A DNA stretch of 15,078 nucleotides from an uncultured Clostridia bacterium (GTDB lineage: Bacteria > Bacillota > Clostridia > Lachnospirales > Lachnospiraceae), in the NCBI GenBank assembly GCA_945622055.1, contig CALZBV010000036.1, positions 1 through 15,078 on the forward strand. The letters are read 5' to 3'. The translations under genes and the position numbers were made by a program. Below are positions 1 through 6,934 of this stretch, one piece after another (positions within the stretch are counted from its first letter, which is position 1; each line of letters starts with the position of its first letter). The notes under the pieces were generated by a model, which did not search any database, was not told the origin of the DNA, and worked only from the letters and a program-made list of their open reading frames with translations.

Positions 1-763
1 CTGCACCGATTTTTTTGGACTTAATGCCGTCAAGCAGTGCTTCGGAATCGATTAAGGCACCACGGGACGTATTCAGAAGCACCACACCCTTCTTCATCGC
101 AGCAATCGACTGCTCATTTACCATGTGCTTTGTTTCCTCGGTCAGCGGGCAATGGAAGGATATGATGTCACTCTTTTCCCATATCTCGTCGAGAGATACA
201 TAATTCAGGCCGCTGTCCTTTGCAGGAAATTTATCATAGGCCAGTACATTCATACCAAAGCCCTTACAGATGTCAATGAAAATACGACCGATTTTACCGG
301 TTCCGACCACACCAATCGTTTTTCCGTGCAAATCAAAGCCGGTCATTCCGCTCAGGCTGAAATTGAAGTCTCTTGTACGGATGTAAGCCTTGTGAATACG
401 GCGAATCGAGGTCAGCAAAAGCGCCATGGCATGTTCTGCCACCGCATACGGCGAATATGCCGGAACACGCACTACATGCAGCTTTCCAAACGCATATTCA
501 ATATCAACATTGTTGTAGCCGGCACAGCGAAGGGCAAGAAGCTTTACCCCGCCGTTAACCAGCCGGTCGATGACCTCACGGTTAACGGTATCGTTTACGA
601 AAACACAGGCAACATCAAAGCCATTGGCAAGTGCCGCCGTATCCTCGTTCAGTCTTGCCGCAAAAAACTTGAGCTCAAGGTTCTTTCCCTCGTTGGCCTG
701 CTCAAAGGAGGTCTGGTCATAATCCTTGGTATCAAATACTGCAATTCGAATTTTGTCTTTCAT
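1..763 (-). CDS. ldhA: D-lactate dehydrogenase (LdhA-like, 2-hydroxyacid dehydrogenase family), C-terminus cut by window edge
   Basis: The first 254 residues are present; family members have about 330, so roughly 75 are lost beyond base 1. The enzyme would reduce pyruvate to D-lactate with NADH in the cytoplasm, a fermentative step that regenerates NAD+. Seen: N-terminus MKDKIRIAVFDTKDYD, the substrate-domain signature ALRCAGYNNVD at residues 77-87, VPAYSPYAVAEHAM at 100-113, and the dinucleotide-binding GxGxxG at about 154-159. Asp177 follows the second strand of the Rossmann fold, which favours NAD over NADP. Arg234 in NTSRGALID is the expected catalytic arginine; the catalytic His is in the missing part. 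These blocks match E. coli LdhA closely. The ATG at 763-761 is preceded by AAAAGGAGA with good spacing. The gene has its own promoter and 215 bases separate it from the preceding radical SAM gene, so it is probably a separate unit. A related 2-hydroxyacid dehydrogenase specificity cannot be excluded. Confidence 0.9.
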   Translation of the reverse strand, partial: MKDKIRIAVFDTKDYDQTSFEQANEGKNLELKFFAARLNEDTAALANGFDVACVFVNDTVNREVIDRLVNGGVKLLALRCAGYNNVDIEYAFGKLHVVRVPAYSPYAVAEHAMALLLTSIRRIHKAYIRTRDFNFSLSGMTGFDLHGKTIGVVGTGKIGRIFIDICKGFGMNVLAYDKFPAKDSGLNYVSLDEIWEKSDIISFHCPLTEETKHMVNEQSIAAMKKGVVLLNTSRGALIDSEALLDGIKSKKIGA

Positions 764-822
764 ATTTCTCTCCTTTTAGGTTATTTGGTAATTTCCTATT
801 CTTTTCTTAACATTCCCATTTT

Positions 823-851
823 ATTATAAACTATCCGAAGTATCCCTGCAA
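823..851 (-). promoter_or_regulatory. Probable sigma-A promoter of the D-lactate dehydrogenase gene
   Basis: On the minus strand a perfect -10 TATAAT (828-823) lies 17 bases downstream of TTGCAG (851-846), a partial -35 (TTG conserved). Transcription would start near 816, leaving a leader of about 50 bases before the ATG at 763. The surrounding 764-978 gap is AT-rich and I see no convincing terminator or riboswitch in it. Confidence 0.6.
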
Positions 852-978
852 TTCCTTTTTCCTGTCTTAAGAGGGGAATCTGCTTTTCAAATTGTCCCGT
901 TTTTTCAAATTCCATTCTTCCGAAATGCCCCTATTTCATTCGTTTGAGCAATGCTACTTTTCCCGGTGCAGCTATACC

Positions 979-1899
979 CTACCCCGAAAACTCCGGGATA
1001 AAGCTCTCGTCTGCTGCTTCTCCCTCCTGCAAAAAGCCATGACCGATGCCTAGCTCCACTGCAAACTCCACAACCTCCTCGTATTCCTCCTCCGTCACAT
1101 GACGGTTTAGCTCCGGATATGCGGCAACCTGCGAAAGTGGCGTATATTGGTTCATAATGCTGATTGCTATGCTGTCACCGTACGTTTCATACAGATAAGA
1201 AAGCACCTTTTTCGCTTCCGCAACCTGCCCCGGCAGCAGAAGATGACGTACTATCACTCCGCGCCTCATGAGTGCCCCGTCCGGATATTCCGTTACATTA
1301 TAAAGCAGCTTCCCTGTTTCCTCTTCCTCATATGTGGTTCCTCCGGTCTGACGCACCATCTCCGCAATCGCACGCTTTGCCACCTCCGGATAATCCGCAG
1401 CATGTGAGTAGGCCGCTGCCAGGTCATTTGACAAATACTTCAAATCTGCAAGATAGATATCCACAAGTCCGTCCAATTGGCGGAGTGTTTGTTCACAATC
1501 ATACGAAGAGGTATTGTAAACAATCGGAAGCGTTAATCCGCGGTCCTTCGCAAGCAGAAGCGCCGAAGCAATCTGAGGTACAAAGTGACTGGGCGTTACC
1601 AGATTGATGTTGTGACAACCTGCCTCACCAAGAACAAGAAATGCGTCCGCAAGCTCCGAAATCGTATAAGCTCTTCCGACCCGTCCCGCTGCGATTTTCA
1701 CATTCTGACAGTACACACAGCGCAGATTACAGCCCGAGAAAAACACCGTCCCGGAGCCCTTTTTGCCGGAAATACAAGGCTCCTCCCAATCATGCGGCGC
1801 CACACGCGCCACCAGAACTTCGTCCGTCATCCCACAGTAGCCGACCATTCCTGCACTTCGGTCCACCGCACAGCTTCGCGGACACAAATTACATTTCAC
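979..1899 (-). CDS. PflX-like radical SAM protein (COG1313 type)
   Basis: A 306-residue radical SAM protein. The cluster-binding CxxxCxxC is Cys57-Cys61-Cys64 in SGCNLRCVYCQN and should hold the [4Fe-4S] cluster that cleaves S-adenosylmethionine. The N-terminus has further cysteines at 3, 6 and 10 (CNLCPRSC) and at 22 (GYCG). This pattern is typical of the PflX group, which resembles pyruvate formate-lyase activating enzyme but has no established substrate. The start is a GTG at 1899-1897: the in-frame codon three positions upstream is a stop, and AAAAGGA at 1917-1911 gives an 11-base spacing. It lies 73 bases downstream of the sensor kinase gene with no clear terminator between, so it may be read through from it, but nothing ties it to protein export. 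The assignment to a PflX-like family is firm; the function is unknown. Confidence 0.82.
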   Translation of the reverse strand: MKCNLCPRSCAVDRSAGMVGYCGMTDEVLVARVAPHDWEEPCISGKKGSGTVFFSGCNLRCVYCQNVKIAAGRVGRAYTISELADAFLVLGEAGCHNINLVTPSHFVPQIASALLLAKDRGLTLPIVYNTSSYDCEQTLRQLDGLVDIYLADLKYLSNDLAAAYSHAADYPEVAKRAIAEMVRQTGGTTYEEEETGKLLYNVTEYPDGALMRRGVIVRHLLLPGQVAEAKKVLSYLYETYGDSIAISIMNQYTPLSQVAAYPELNRHVTEEEYEEVVEFAVELGIGHGFLQEGEAADESFIPEFSG

Positions 1900-1972
1900 A
1901 AAGCTTCACATCCTTTTGGTATTTCGTTCGTTTCCCCGGAGCCTTTCAGATTTTCCACCGCAACCGGTTTCC

Positions 1973-3337
1973 CTAGACTCCCCGTTCATACGGCAGAGTT
2001 ACCGTAAAACAACTTCCCTTCGTATACTGGGTGCGCACAGAGATTTTACCGGCATGTCCGTCGATAATCAGACGTGCAATCGACAGCCCAAGTCCATGTC
2101 CGTCGATATTTTTGCCGCGTACCGCGTCCGAACGGAAAAACCGGTTGAAAATTCCTTCCAGATCCTTTTGCTGCATTCCGAGTCCGGTGTCTTCAACTGC
2201 AATTTCACAGGCTCCCGGACGTTTCCTGCAGCGGAGCGTAATCGTATCCCCCTCAGCCGTATATTTCACTGCATTGTCCAGAAAAACACGTACAGCCTGC
2301 TTTAACGCCTGCTTGTCTCCATAGAGCATCATCGGTTCACATTCCACCTTTACCACGCGATGCTCCCCTGCCATATAGGCCATTTCCTTTTCCAGCTCGG
2401 AAATGATTTCCGAAACATCGAAGCGTTCCTTATGAAACGGCAGCCTCCGCCGCTCGTGGCGGGATAAAAACAGCAGCTTTTCCACAAGCTCCTGCATCGA
2501 TTTCGATTCCGATTCAATGGCATCAATGGATTCCGCCAGTATCTCCTTATCCTCTGCCCCCCAGCGCTTTAACATGGACGAATATCCCTGAAGCACCGTA
2601 ATCGGGGTCCGAAGCTCGTGGGATGCCTCCGAAACAAACTGCTTCTGTGCTTCATATGCCTCGTCCAGTCTGCCGAGCATCCGGTTTATTTCCGCTGCCA
2701 GTGCCTTCAGCTCGTCCTCTGTTCCTTCTTCGTTGAGTCTTGCCTTATGTAAATTCTGGATGTTCAGCTCCTGCACCTGCTTCGTCATTTCCCCGAGCGG
2801 CCGCAGCATTGTCTTTGCGGAAAAATAGCAGATGACTGCAGTAAGAACAAGGAGAAGCAGGAAAAAGAGTATAAACTGCACCGCCTCCGAACAAATCGTT
2901 CTCCATTCGTCCGTCGCCTCAAACACAAAGACAGCCTTACAGTTCTCGCCGGACAAAAACATGGTGGTATCGTATTTTACAAAAAACAGCGAACCCTTCC
3001 CGGTCTTTCGGAGAGAAAAACGAAGCAGAGGAAGCTGGCCGGACCAGTTTCCGACACGGTAAACCGTTCGTCCGTCCGAAAGCAGTGTGATTTTCACAAT
3101 CACCTCCTCCGGAAACTCGTTTTTGGAAAGCTCTTCCTCCACAGACAAACGATACACCATATCCTCTGCTCTATCAGAATACCCGGAATACAGTGTTTTT
3201 AACCGGATAAAGAAAAAAACACCAATCATTGCGACAGCGATGAAGCAGAACAGTACAAAACAGCTGATTGCTATACGGTAAGTCAGCGAGGCACGCCATT
3301 TTATTTGTAACATATTCTCTTTTTTTGTTTTTTCCAT
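1973..3337 (-). CDS. Sensor histidine kinase of a two-component system
   Basis: A 454-residue membrane histidine kinase with two transmembrane segments, about residues 22-45 and 153-174. These bracket an extracytoplasmic sensor region of roughly 105 residues that I do not recognise. A HAMP linker follows (about 175-230, with LRPLGEMT). The HisKA motif FVSEASHELRTPI carries the phospho-accepting His240. The ATPase domain shows the N box (Asn355 in FLDNAVKYT), the G1 box DTGLGM (383-388) and the G2 box GHGLGLSIAR (413-422). All catalytic motifs are intact, so it should autophosphorylate and pass phosphate to the adjacent response regulator. The ATG at 3337 follows AGAAGG by 7 bases and sits 22 bases after the regulator's stop, so the two are co-transcribed. 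Its signal is unknown. Its place right after gtfB suggests, but does not show, a role in sensing envelope state or controlling the accessory Sec locus. Confidence 0.95.
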   Translation of the reverse strand: MEKTKKENMLQIKWRASLTYRIAISCFVLFCFIAVAMIGVFFFIRLKTLYSGYSDRAEDMVYRLSVEEELSKNEFPEEVIVKITLLSDGRTVYRVGNWSGQLPLLRFSLRKTGKGSLFFVKYDTTMFLSGENCKAVFVFEATDEWRTICSEAVQFILFFLLLLVLTAVICYFSAKTMLRPLGEMTKQVQELNIQNLHKARLNEEGTEDELKALAAEINRMLGRLDEAYEAQKQFVSEASHELRTPITVLQGYSSMLKRWGAEDKEILAESIDAIESESKSMQELVEKLLFLSRHERRRLPFHKERFDVSEIISELEKEMAYMAGEHRVVKVECEPMMLYGDKQALKQAVRVFLDNAVKYTAEGDTITLRCRKRPGACEIAVEDTGLGMQQKDLEGIFNRFFRSDAVRGKNIDGHGLGLSIARLIIDGHAGKISVRTQYTKGSCFTVTLPYERGV

Positions 3338-3359
3338 CTGAAAACCTTCTTTACGAACT

Positions 3360-4043
3360 CTACTCTTCCTTTACCATGTAGCCCACGCCGCGCACCGTCT
3401 CAATCAGATGAATACCTGACGGCTCTTCCACCTTTTGTCTCAGATAACGCACATAAACATCAACCACGTTCGTATCGCCTGCATAATCATAAGCCCAGAC
3501 CTCCGATAACAGCTCCTCCCGCGGAATTGCACGGTTTTTGTTTTTCAAAAGATATGCCAGGAGGTCAAATTCCTTTTTCGTAATGAGTAGCGGATGCCCG
3601 TCAAAGCTTACCTGTCTCGTGGAAAGATTGACCGTCAGTCCCTTTATCGTAATCGTTTTACCATCCGTTTTCTGTGCCGCTTCGCCGGAGTTCTTCAATG
3701 CCACACGGATGCGTGCCAGAAGCTCCTCAATCGCAAACGGTTTTGTCATGTAGTCGTTTGCGCCCATATCCAGTCCCACGACCTTATCCGTAATATCACC
3801 CTTTGCCGTCAGCATGATAATCGGAACCGCTGACTCCTGACGCACCCTGCGGCACACCTCGATTCCGGAAAGCTCCGGCAGCATCAAATCCAAAAGCACC
3901 AGATTCACATCCGGCCGCAACGCCTTTTCCAGTCCCGTTCTGCCGTCTCCTGCCGTTTCGGTCTCGTAGCCTTCGTGCCGCAGCTCAAGCTCAACGAAAC
4001 GTGCTATTTTCGCATCATCCTCGATGATTAGTATTTTTGACAT
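3360..4043 (-). CDS. OmpR/PhoB-family response regulator
   Basis: A 227-residue transcription regulator. The receiver domain (about 1-115) has the acidic pair Asp9/Asp10, the phospho-acceptor Asp52 in LLDLMLPELSG, Thr79 in MLTAKG and Lys101 in MTKPF. All are in the expected places. The C-terminal winged-helix DNA-binding domain (about 130-225) shows LTKKEFDLLAYLLKN and the family-typical end VDVYVRYLRQKVE...VRGVGYMV. The ATG at 4043 follows a strong GGAGG with a 6-base gap. The gene begins 51 bases after the gtfB stop, and I see no terminator hairpin in between. It may therefore be the tail of the accessory Sec transcript as well as partner of the kinase that follows. Target promoters cannot be read from the window; the repeated hairpin/promoter region before secY2 is one place to look. 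Confidence 0.96.
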   Translation of the reverse strand: MSKILIIEDDAKIARFVELELRHEGYETETAGDGRTGLEKALRPDVNLVLLDLMLPELSGIEVCRRVRQESAVPIIMLTAKGDITDKVVGLDMGANDYMTKPFAIEELLARIRVALKNSGEAAQKTDGKTITIKGLTVNLSTRQVSFDGHPLLITKKEFDLLAYLLKNKNRAIPREELLSEVWAYDYAGDTNVVDVYVRYLRQKVEEPSGIHLIETVRGVGYMVKEE

Positions 4044-4094
4044 GGTAAACCTCCAAAGTTATAGTTCCTTCTCTTTTTCATAACAGTATTCTGT

Positions 4095-5453
4095 TTATAA
4101 GCCTGCATTCCTGTAATCCTCTGCCGAGGCTGACATGGCTGCCGTCTGCTGCGCCACAAGCCGCTTTCTCCAAAGAACAGGATCCGAAAGAACTCTTTTC
4201 AGTCCGGCAATCATGCTTTGATACTCACCCGACGGAAAGATATGGTCCGTTGCAAGATAGCTGCGATTGTGTGCTGTTTCCCGGAATGCCCAAATCAGCT
4301 GGTTTTGAAGGAAAGCACGGAAAACGGAAGCTCCCATTTCACCGCCATAATTGATATCAAGATACAAATCACAGCGTTCAAACAGCCGGTTTATCGTAGA
4401 CTCACCCGCTGCCGGATAGAGAAAAACATTTTTGCGTCCTTCAAAGGCAAGCAGCCTTTTTGACATCTCTGTCTGCGCGACGATATGAAAGTTCACGTCA
4501 TAAAGCGTTTCTGTCAATTCCAAAAGCTTCTCAATCCTGTCTGAATTGGTACAGATAAGTGCTTCCGGCCGGAGCTTATTCTCGCGCTCAAACGGATAAA
4601 TGTAGCCGAGCGGACGAAGCATCCCGTTCCCTGAGGTAACTGCTTTCAGCTTTCCATAGGCGGCTGCATTCTGCACATAGATCCGACTCGTTCTCGGCGT
4701 ACGGTGATTTAGAATTTCAAGCATATTTCCCGGAACATCTTCACGTTCCGGCTCCTGCCAGAACAGCACGTCTTCCTGTACCTCCGCCGGAAGCAGACGT
4801 GTGAGAAAAAAGGACGTGGACAAAGAATTATAATACACCCTCTTCTTTTTCAGCTCTGTCTGTTCTGCAAAATGTGCAAGAAATTTCATTTTGTCCGGAA
4901 ATATCGTAATAGTTCCCTCTCTGTTTAGGGTAATCGCCTTTGTGATAAAGTTTTCTTCAAGGACGACCCTGCCCTCCGGTGAAAAATAGCTCCGGTTGAC
5001 TGCCTTTCCCTGAGCATCAAATACGGTTCTTGCGTACAATGCCCCATAACGGTTGTAATGGTCGGAAAACCTCACGATTCCACGTTCATCGTACCAGTCC
5101 ACAGTCTTTACAAATCTTTTACACTTTGGTTCAGCATAAAAAATCCGCCCACATTCCCGGGTCATATCATAAATACCTGCCTGTGTCTGAGTTCCGGTAA
5201 TCTCCCAGTACTCCGGCACCTCAATTTCGTTAAAATGCCTCGGGCGCGCACCGTTTTCAAGGCTTTCTGCGTAGCTTCCGAGAAAATATCCGTAGACGGA
5301 CTCCACTCCGTCCGGCAGAAACCCGGTCTCCTCCAGAACATACGCCTTGTCACAGCAGCCCGCGCATTGTAACGATTCCCATAGCCTGCGGGTATCTTCT
5401 GAGTAGGTATCGGCAATCAGCACTCTCTCAGTTCCTGCAGCAAATTCTCCCAT
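4095..5453 (-). CDS. gtfB: Accessory Sec glycosyltransferase-complex subunit GtfB (substrate-binding, non-catalytic)
   Basis: At 452 residues it is close to the usual GtfB length. In streptococci GtfB pairs with GtfA to form the O-GlcNAc transferase that glycosylates SRRPs in the cytoplasm; GtfB binds the acceptor polypeptide and has no activity alone. Family marks seen are a beta-rich middle (about 100-190, with YDERGIVRFSDHYNRYG) and the C-terminal CDLYLDINYGGE (361-372), then AFRETAHNR (389-397). The paired glutamates of an active GT-B enzyme (E-x7-E) are absent here, since eight positions after Glu372 there is Ala380. This fits the non-catalytic role. The ATG at 5453 has GGTGGAG 5 bases upstream but overlaps gtfA by 37 bases. 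A GTG at 5423, 10 codons later, would overlap by only 7 bases but has a poor ribosome-binding site. Last gene of the core operon. Confidence 0.9.
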   Translation of the reverse strand: MGEFAAGTERVLIADTYSEDTRRLWESLQCAGCCDKAYVLEETGFLPDGVESVYGYFLGSYAESLENGARPRHFNEIEVPEYWEITGTQTQAGIYDMTRECGRIFYAEPKCKRFVKTVDWYDERGIVRFSDHYNRYGALYARTVFDAQGKAVNRSYFSPEGRVVLEENFITKAITLNREGTITIFPDKMKFLAHFAEQTELKKKRVYYNSLSTSFFLTRLLPAEVQEDVLFWQEPEREDVPGNMLEILNHRTPRTSRIYVQNAAAYGKLKAVTSGNGMLRPLGYIYPFERENKLRPEALICTNSDRIEKLLELTETLYDVNFHIVAQTEMSKRLLAFEGRKNVFLYPAAGESTINRLFERCDLYLDINYGGEMGASVFRAFLQNQLIWAFRETAHNRSYLATDHIFPSGEYQSMIAGLKRVLSDPVLWRKRLVAQQTAAMSASAEDYRNAGL

Positions 5454-6922
5454 TTTTTCTCCACCTCTGTCGTCAGATATTGTCCCGCCTTTTTATAAGC
5501 ATGTTCATGAAAACGCTCTAATGGTGCTTCCGTAAAAAGCTTCACGATTGCCCTGCACAGACACTCTGTTTTTTCCCGGGGTCCGTCATCTGTTTGCACC
5601 TTAAGCAGATATCCGTTTTCTTCATTGTCAATAAAGGCCTGATTTCCGTATCTCACATCAAACCCTATGATTGGAAGCCCTGACCCTGCCGCCTCCATCA
5701 GGGTCAGTCCAAACCCTTCACTCATCGAGCCGGAAATATATGCCTCGTAATTTTTATAGACCTCTGTTAAATCCTGCTGCCCACATAAATGAATATACTC
5801 CGATGCATTCTTTTCGGCAATCTGTTTTTTCAGTTCCTCTTCATAGGCTCCCTTTCCGAAAATATCCAGTGTCAGATCTCCTATGACGGCCCTGGCCTGT
5901 ATTACCGCATCAATAATCCAGTCCACATGCTTTTCCGCTGCCAGCCGTGAGGCGGTAATCAGTGAGTGTGGTTTACGTCCGTTATCCGGGTATTTCAGCT
6001 CTGCAAGACTTCCCACCGGAATGGCGGCAATTTTTGGTTTCCGATTTTTGTATTTTATCATCTGCTCCGCCAGCAGCTTTTTTTGTTCTTCCGTTGCCGT
6101 AACAAAAAAATCTATCCGCTCACTCTGGGAAAACGGGTATTCATAATGATTATTCCAAAGAATCGTATCCTCATTTGTCATAGTCTCATTGAAATGCTCC
6201 GCATGAATCACATTACCGACCTTTGCCGGCTGCGCCAGCCGTAGCACAGCCGATGCTATCGTCTTCGAACGGTCAATGATTACCACATCCTCCTTCGTCA
6301 GCTTCAGGCGCGAAATCATGTATCCAATCAGTTCCTCTTTTGAGTACAGTATCCGGTCCGGAAAACGGTACATTACCCGGTCTCCGTCTATGATTTCTTC
6401 ATAGCAGACCGTCCCATCCTCCCGATAAAATCTTCTCTGGTAAAGGTGTGCCTTATGCTCAAGCGGCGCATAATACTCTGAGTAAATCCGGCAATAGGTA
6501 TAGTAATCCTTCCGAATCAGTTTTCCGTTTGCGACAATTTCCACCCTGTGTACCCGGTTTCCCGTCTCGTCAGTCAAATACACCGTATGATACACATCAC
6601 AATCCGGAAAGTCATATTTTGCCTTCATTCCGTCTCGTGAAAAACGGAAATTTTCCGTAGGAAAGGTCTGCTCCAGCTGTTTTAAGGTAAAGGTTACCGG
6701 AGAAATCCGGCAGTCGGTAAAAAAGGTATATAACCATTCCACCTCCTCATCCAGAAAGCCTATGTTTTCCGTCATATGCTGGATATTGTCCTTTGGAAAC
6801 ATATCCATAAAAATAAATTTTGCAGGCACCTTAAGGCTTCGAAATATTTTAGCACGGTAAATCTGTGCATATTCCACACCGCTGCTTGCCCAGCCAATTC
6901 CGAGGTTAAGATTATAAATCAT
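5417..6922 (-). CDS. gtfA: Accessory Sec O-GlcNAc transferase catalytic subunit GtfA
   Basis: A 501-residue GT-B fold glycosyltransferase that would move GlcNAc from UDP-GlcNAc to Ser/Thr of the SRRP before export. The N-terminus MIYNLNLGIGWASSGVEYAQ is the hallmark of GtfA. Residues about 100-190 form the beta-rich insertion used to contact GtfB and acceptor. Candidate active-site residues are in place: VIHAEHFNE (His240 and His243), ASRLAAEK (Arg326, Lys331) and the E-x7-E pair Glu402/Glu410 in SEGFGLTLMEAAGSGLP. The enzyme therefore looks active. The ATG at 6922 follows AAAGGAG; the SecA2 stop is 12 bases upstream and falls in that ribosome-binding region, so translation is probably coupled. 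No further SRRP glycosyltransferases (Gly, Nss type) occur in the window; they could lie on the far side of the SRRP gene. Confidence 0.95.
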   Translation of the reverse strand: MIYNLNLGIGWASSGVEYAQIYRAKIFRSLKVPAKFIFMDMFPKDNIQHMTENIGFLDEEVEWLYTFFTDCRISPVTFTLKQLEQTFPTENFRFSRDGMKAKYDFPDCDVYHTVYLTDETGNRVHRVEIVANGKLIRKDYYTYCRIYSEYYAPLEHKAHLYQRRFYREDGTVCYEEIIDGDRVMYRFPDRILYSKEELIGYMISRLKLTKEDVVIIDRSKTIASAVLRLAQPAKVGNVIHAEHFNETMTNEDTILWNNHYEYPFSQSERIDFFVTATEEQKKLLAEQMIKYKNRKPKIAAIPVGSLAELKYPDNGRKPHSLITASRLAAEKHVDWIIDAVIQARAVIGDLTLDIFGKGAYEEELKKQIAEKNASEYIHLCGQQDLTEVYKNYEAYISGSMSEGFGLTLMEAAGSGLPIIGFDVRYGNQAFIDNEENGYLLKVQTDDGPREKTECLCRAIVKLFTEAPLERFHEHAYKKAGQYLTTEVEKKWENLLQELREC

Positions 6923-6934
6923 ATGTGTCTCCTT

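Noticed and set aside
125..829. A plus-strand 234-residue reading frame opposite the dehydrogenase
   Set aside because: It is the shadow of the well-conserved minus-strand LdhA frame; its translation has no recognisable family or start signal.
979..1020. Hairpin at the 3' end of the radical SAM gene (CCCG...CGGG) as a terminator
   Set aside because: The stem is short, lies inside the last codons and is not followed by a T-run on the minus strand.
1900..1972. Terminator or promoter between the kinase and the radical SAM gene
   Set aside because: Only a 4-base-pair stem (ACCG-GTTG-CGGT) without a T-run, and no recognisable -10/-35 pair.
4044..4094. A promoter for the response regulator (TATAAC near 4058-4063)
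   Set aside because: No acceptable -35 at 16-18 bases and no extended -10; too weak to call in a 51-base gap.
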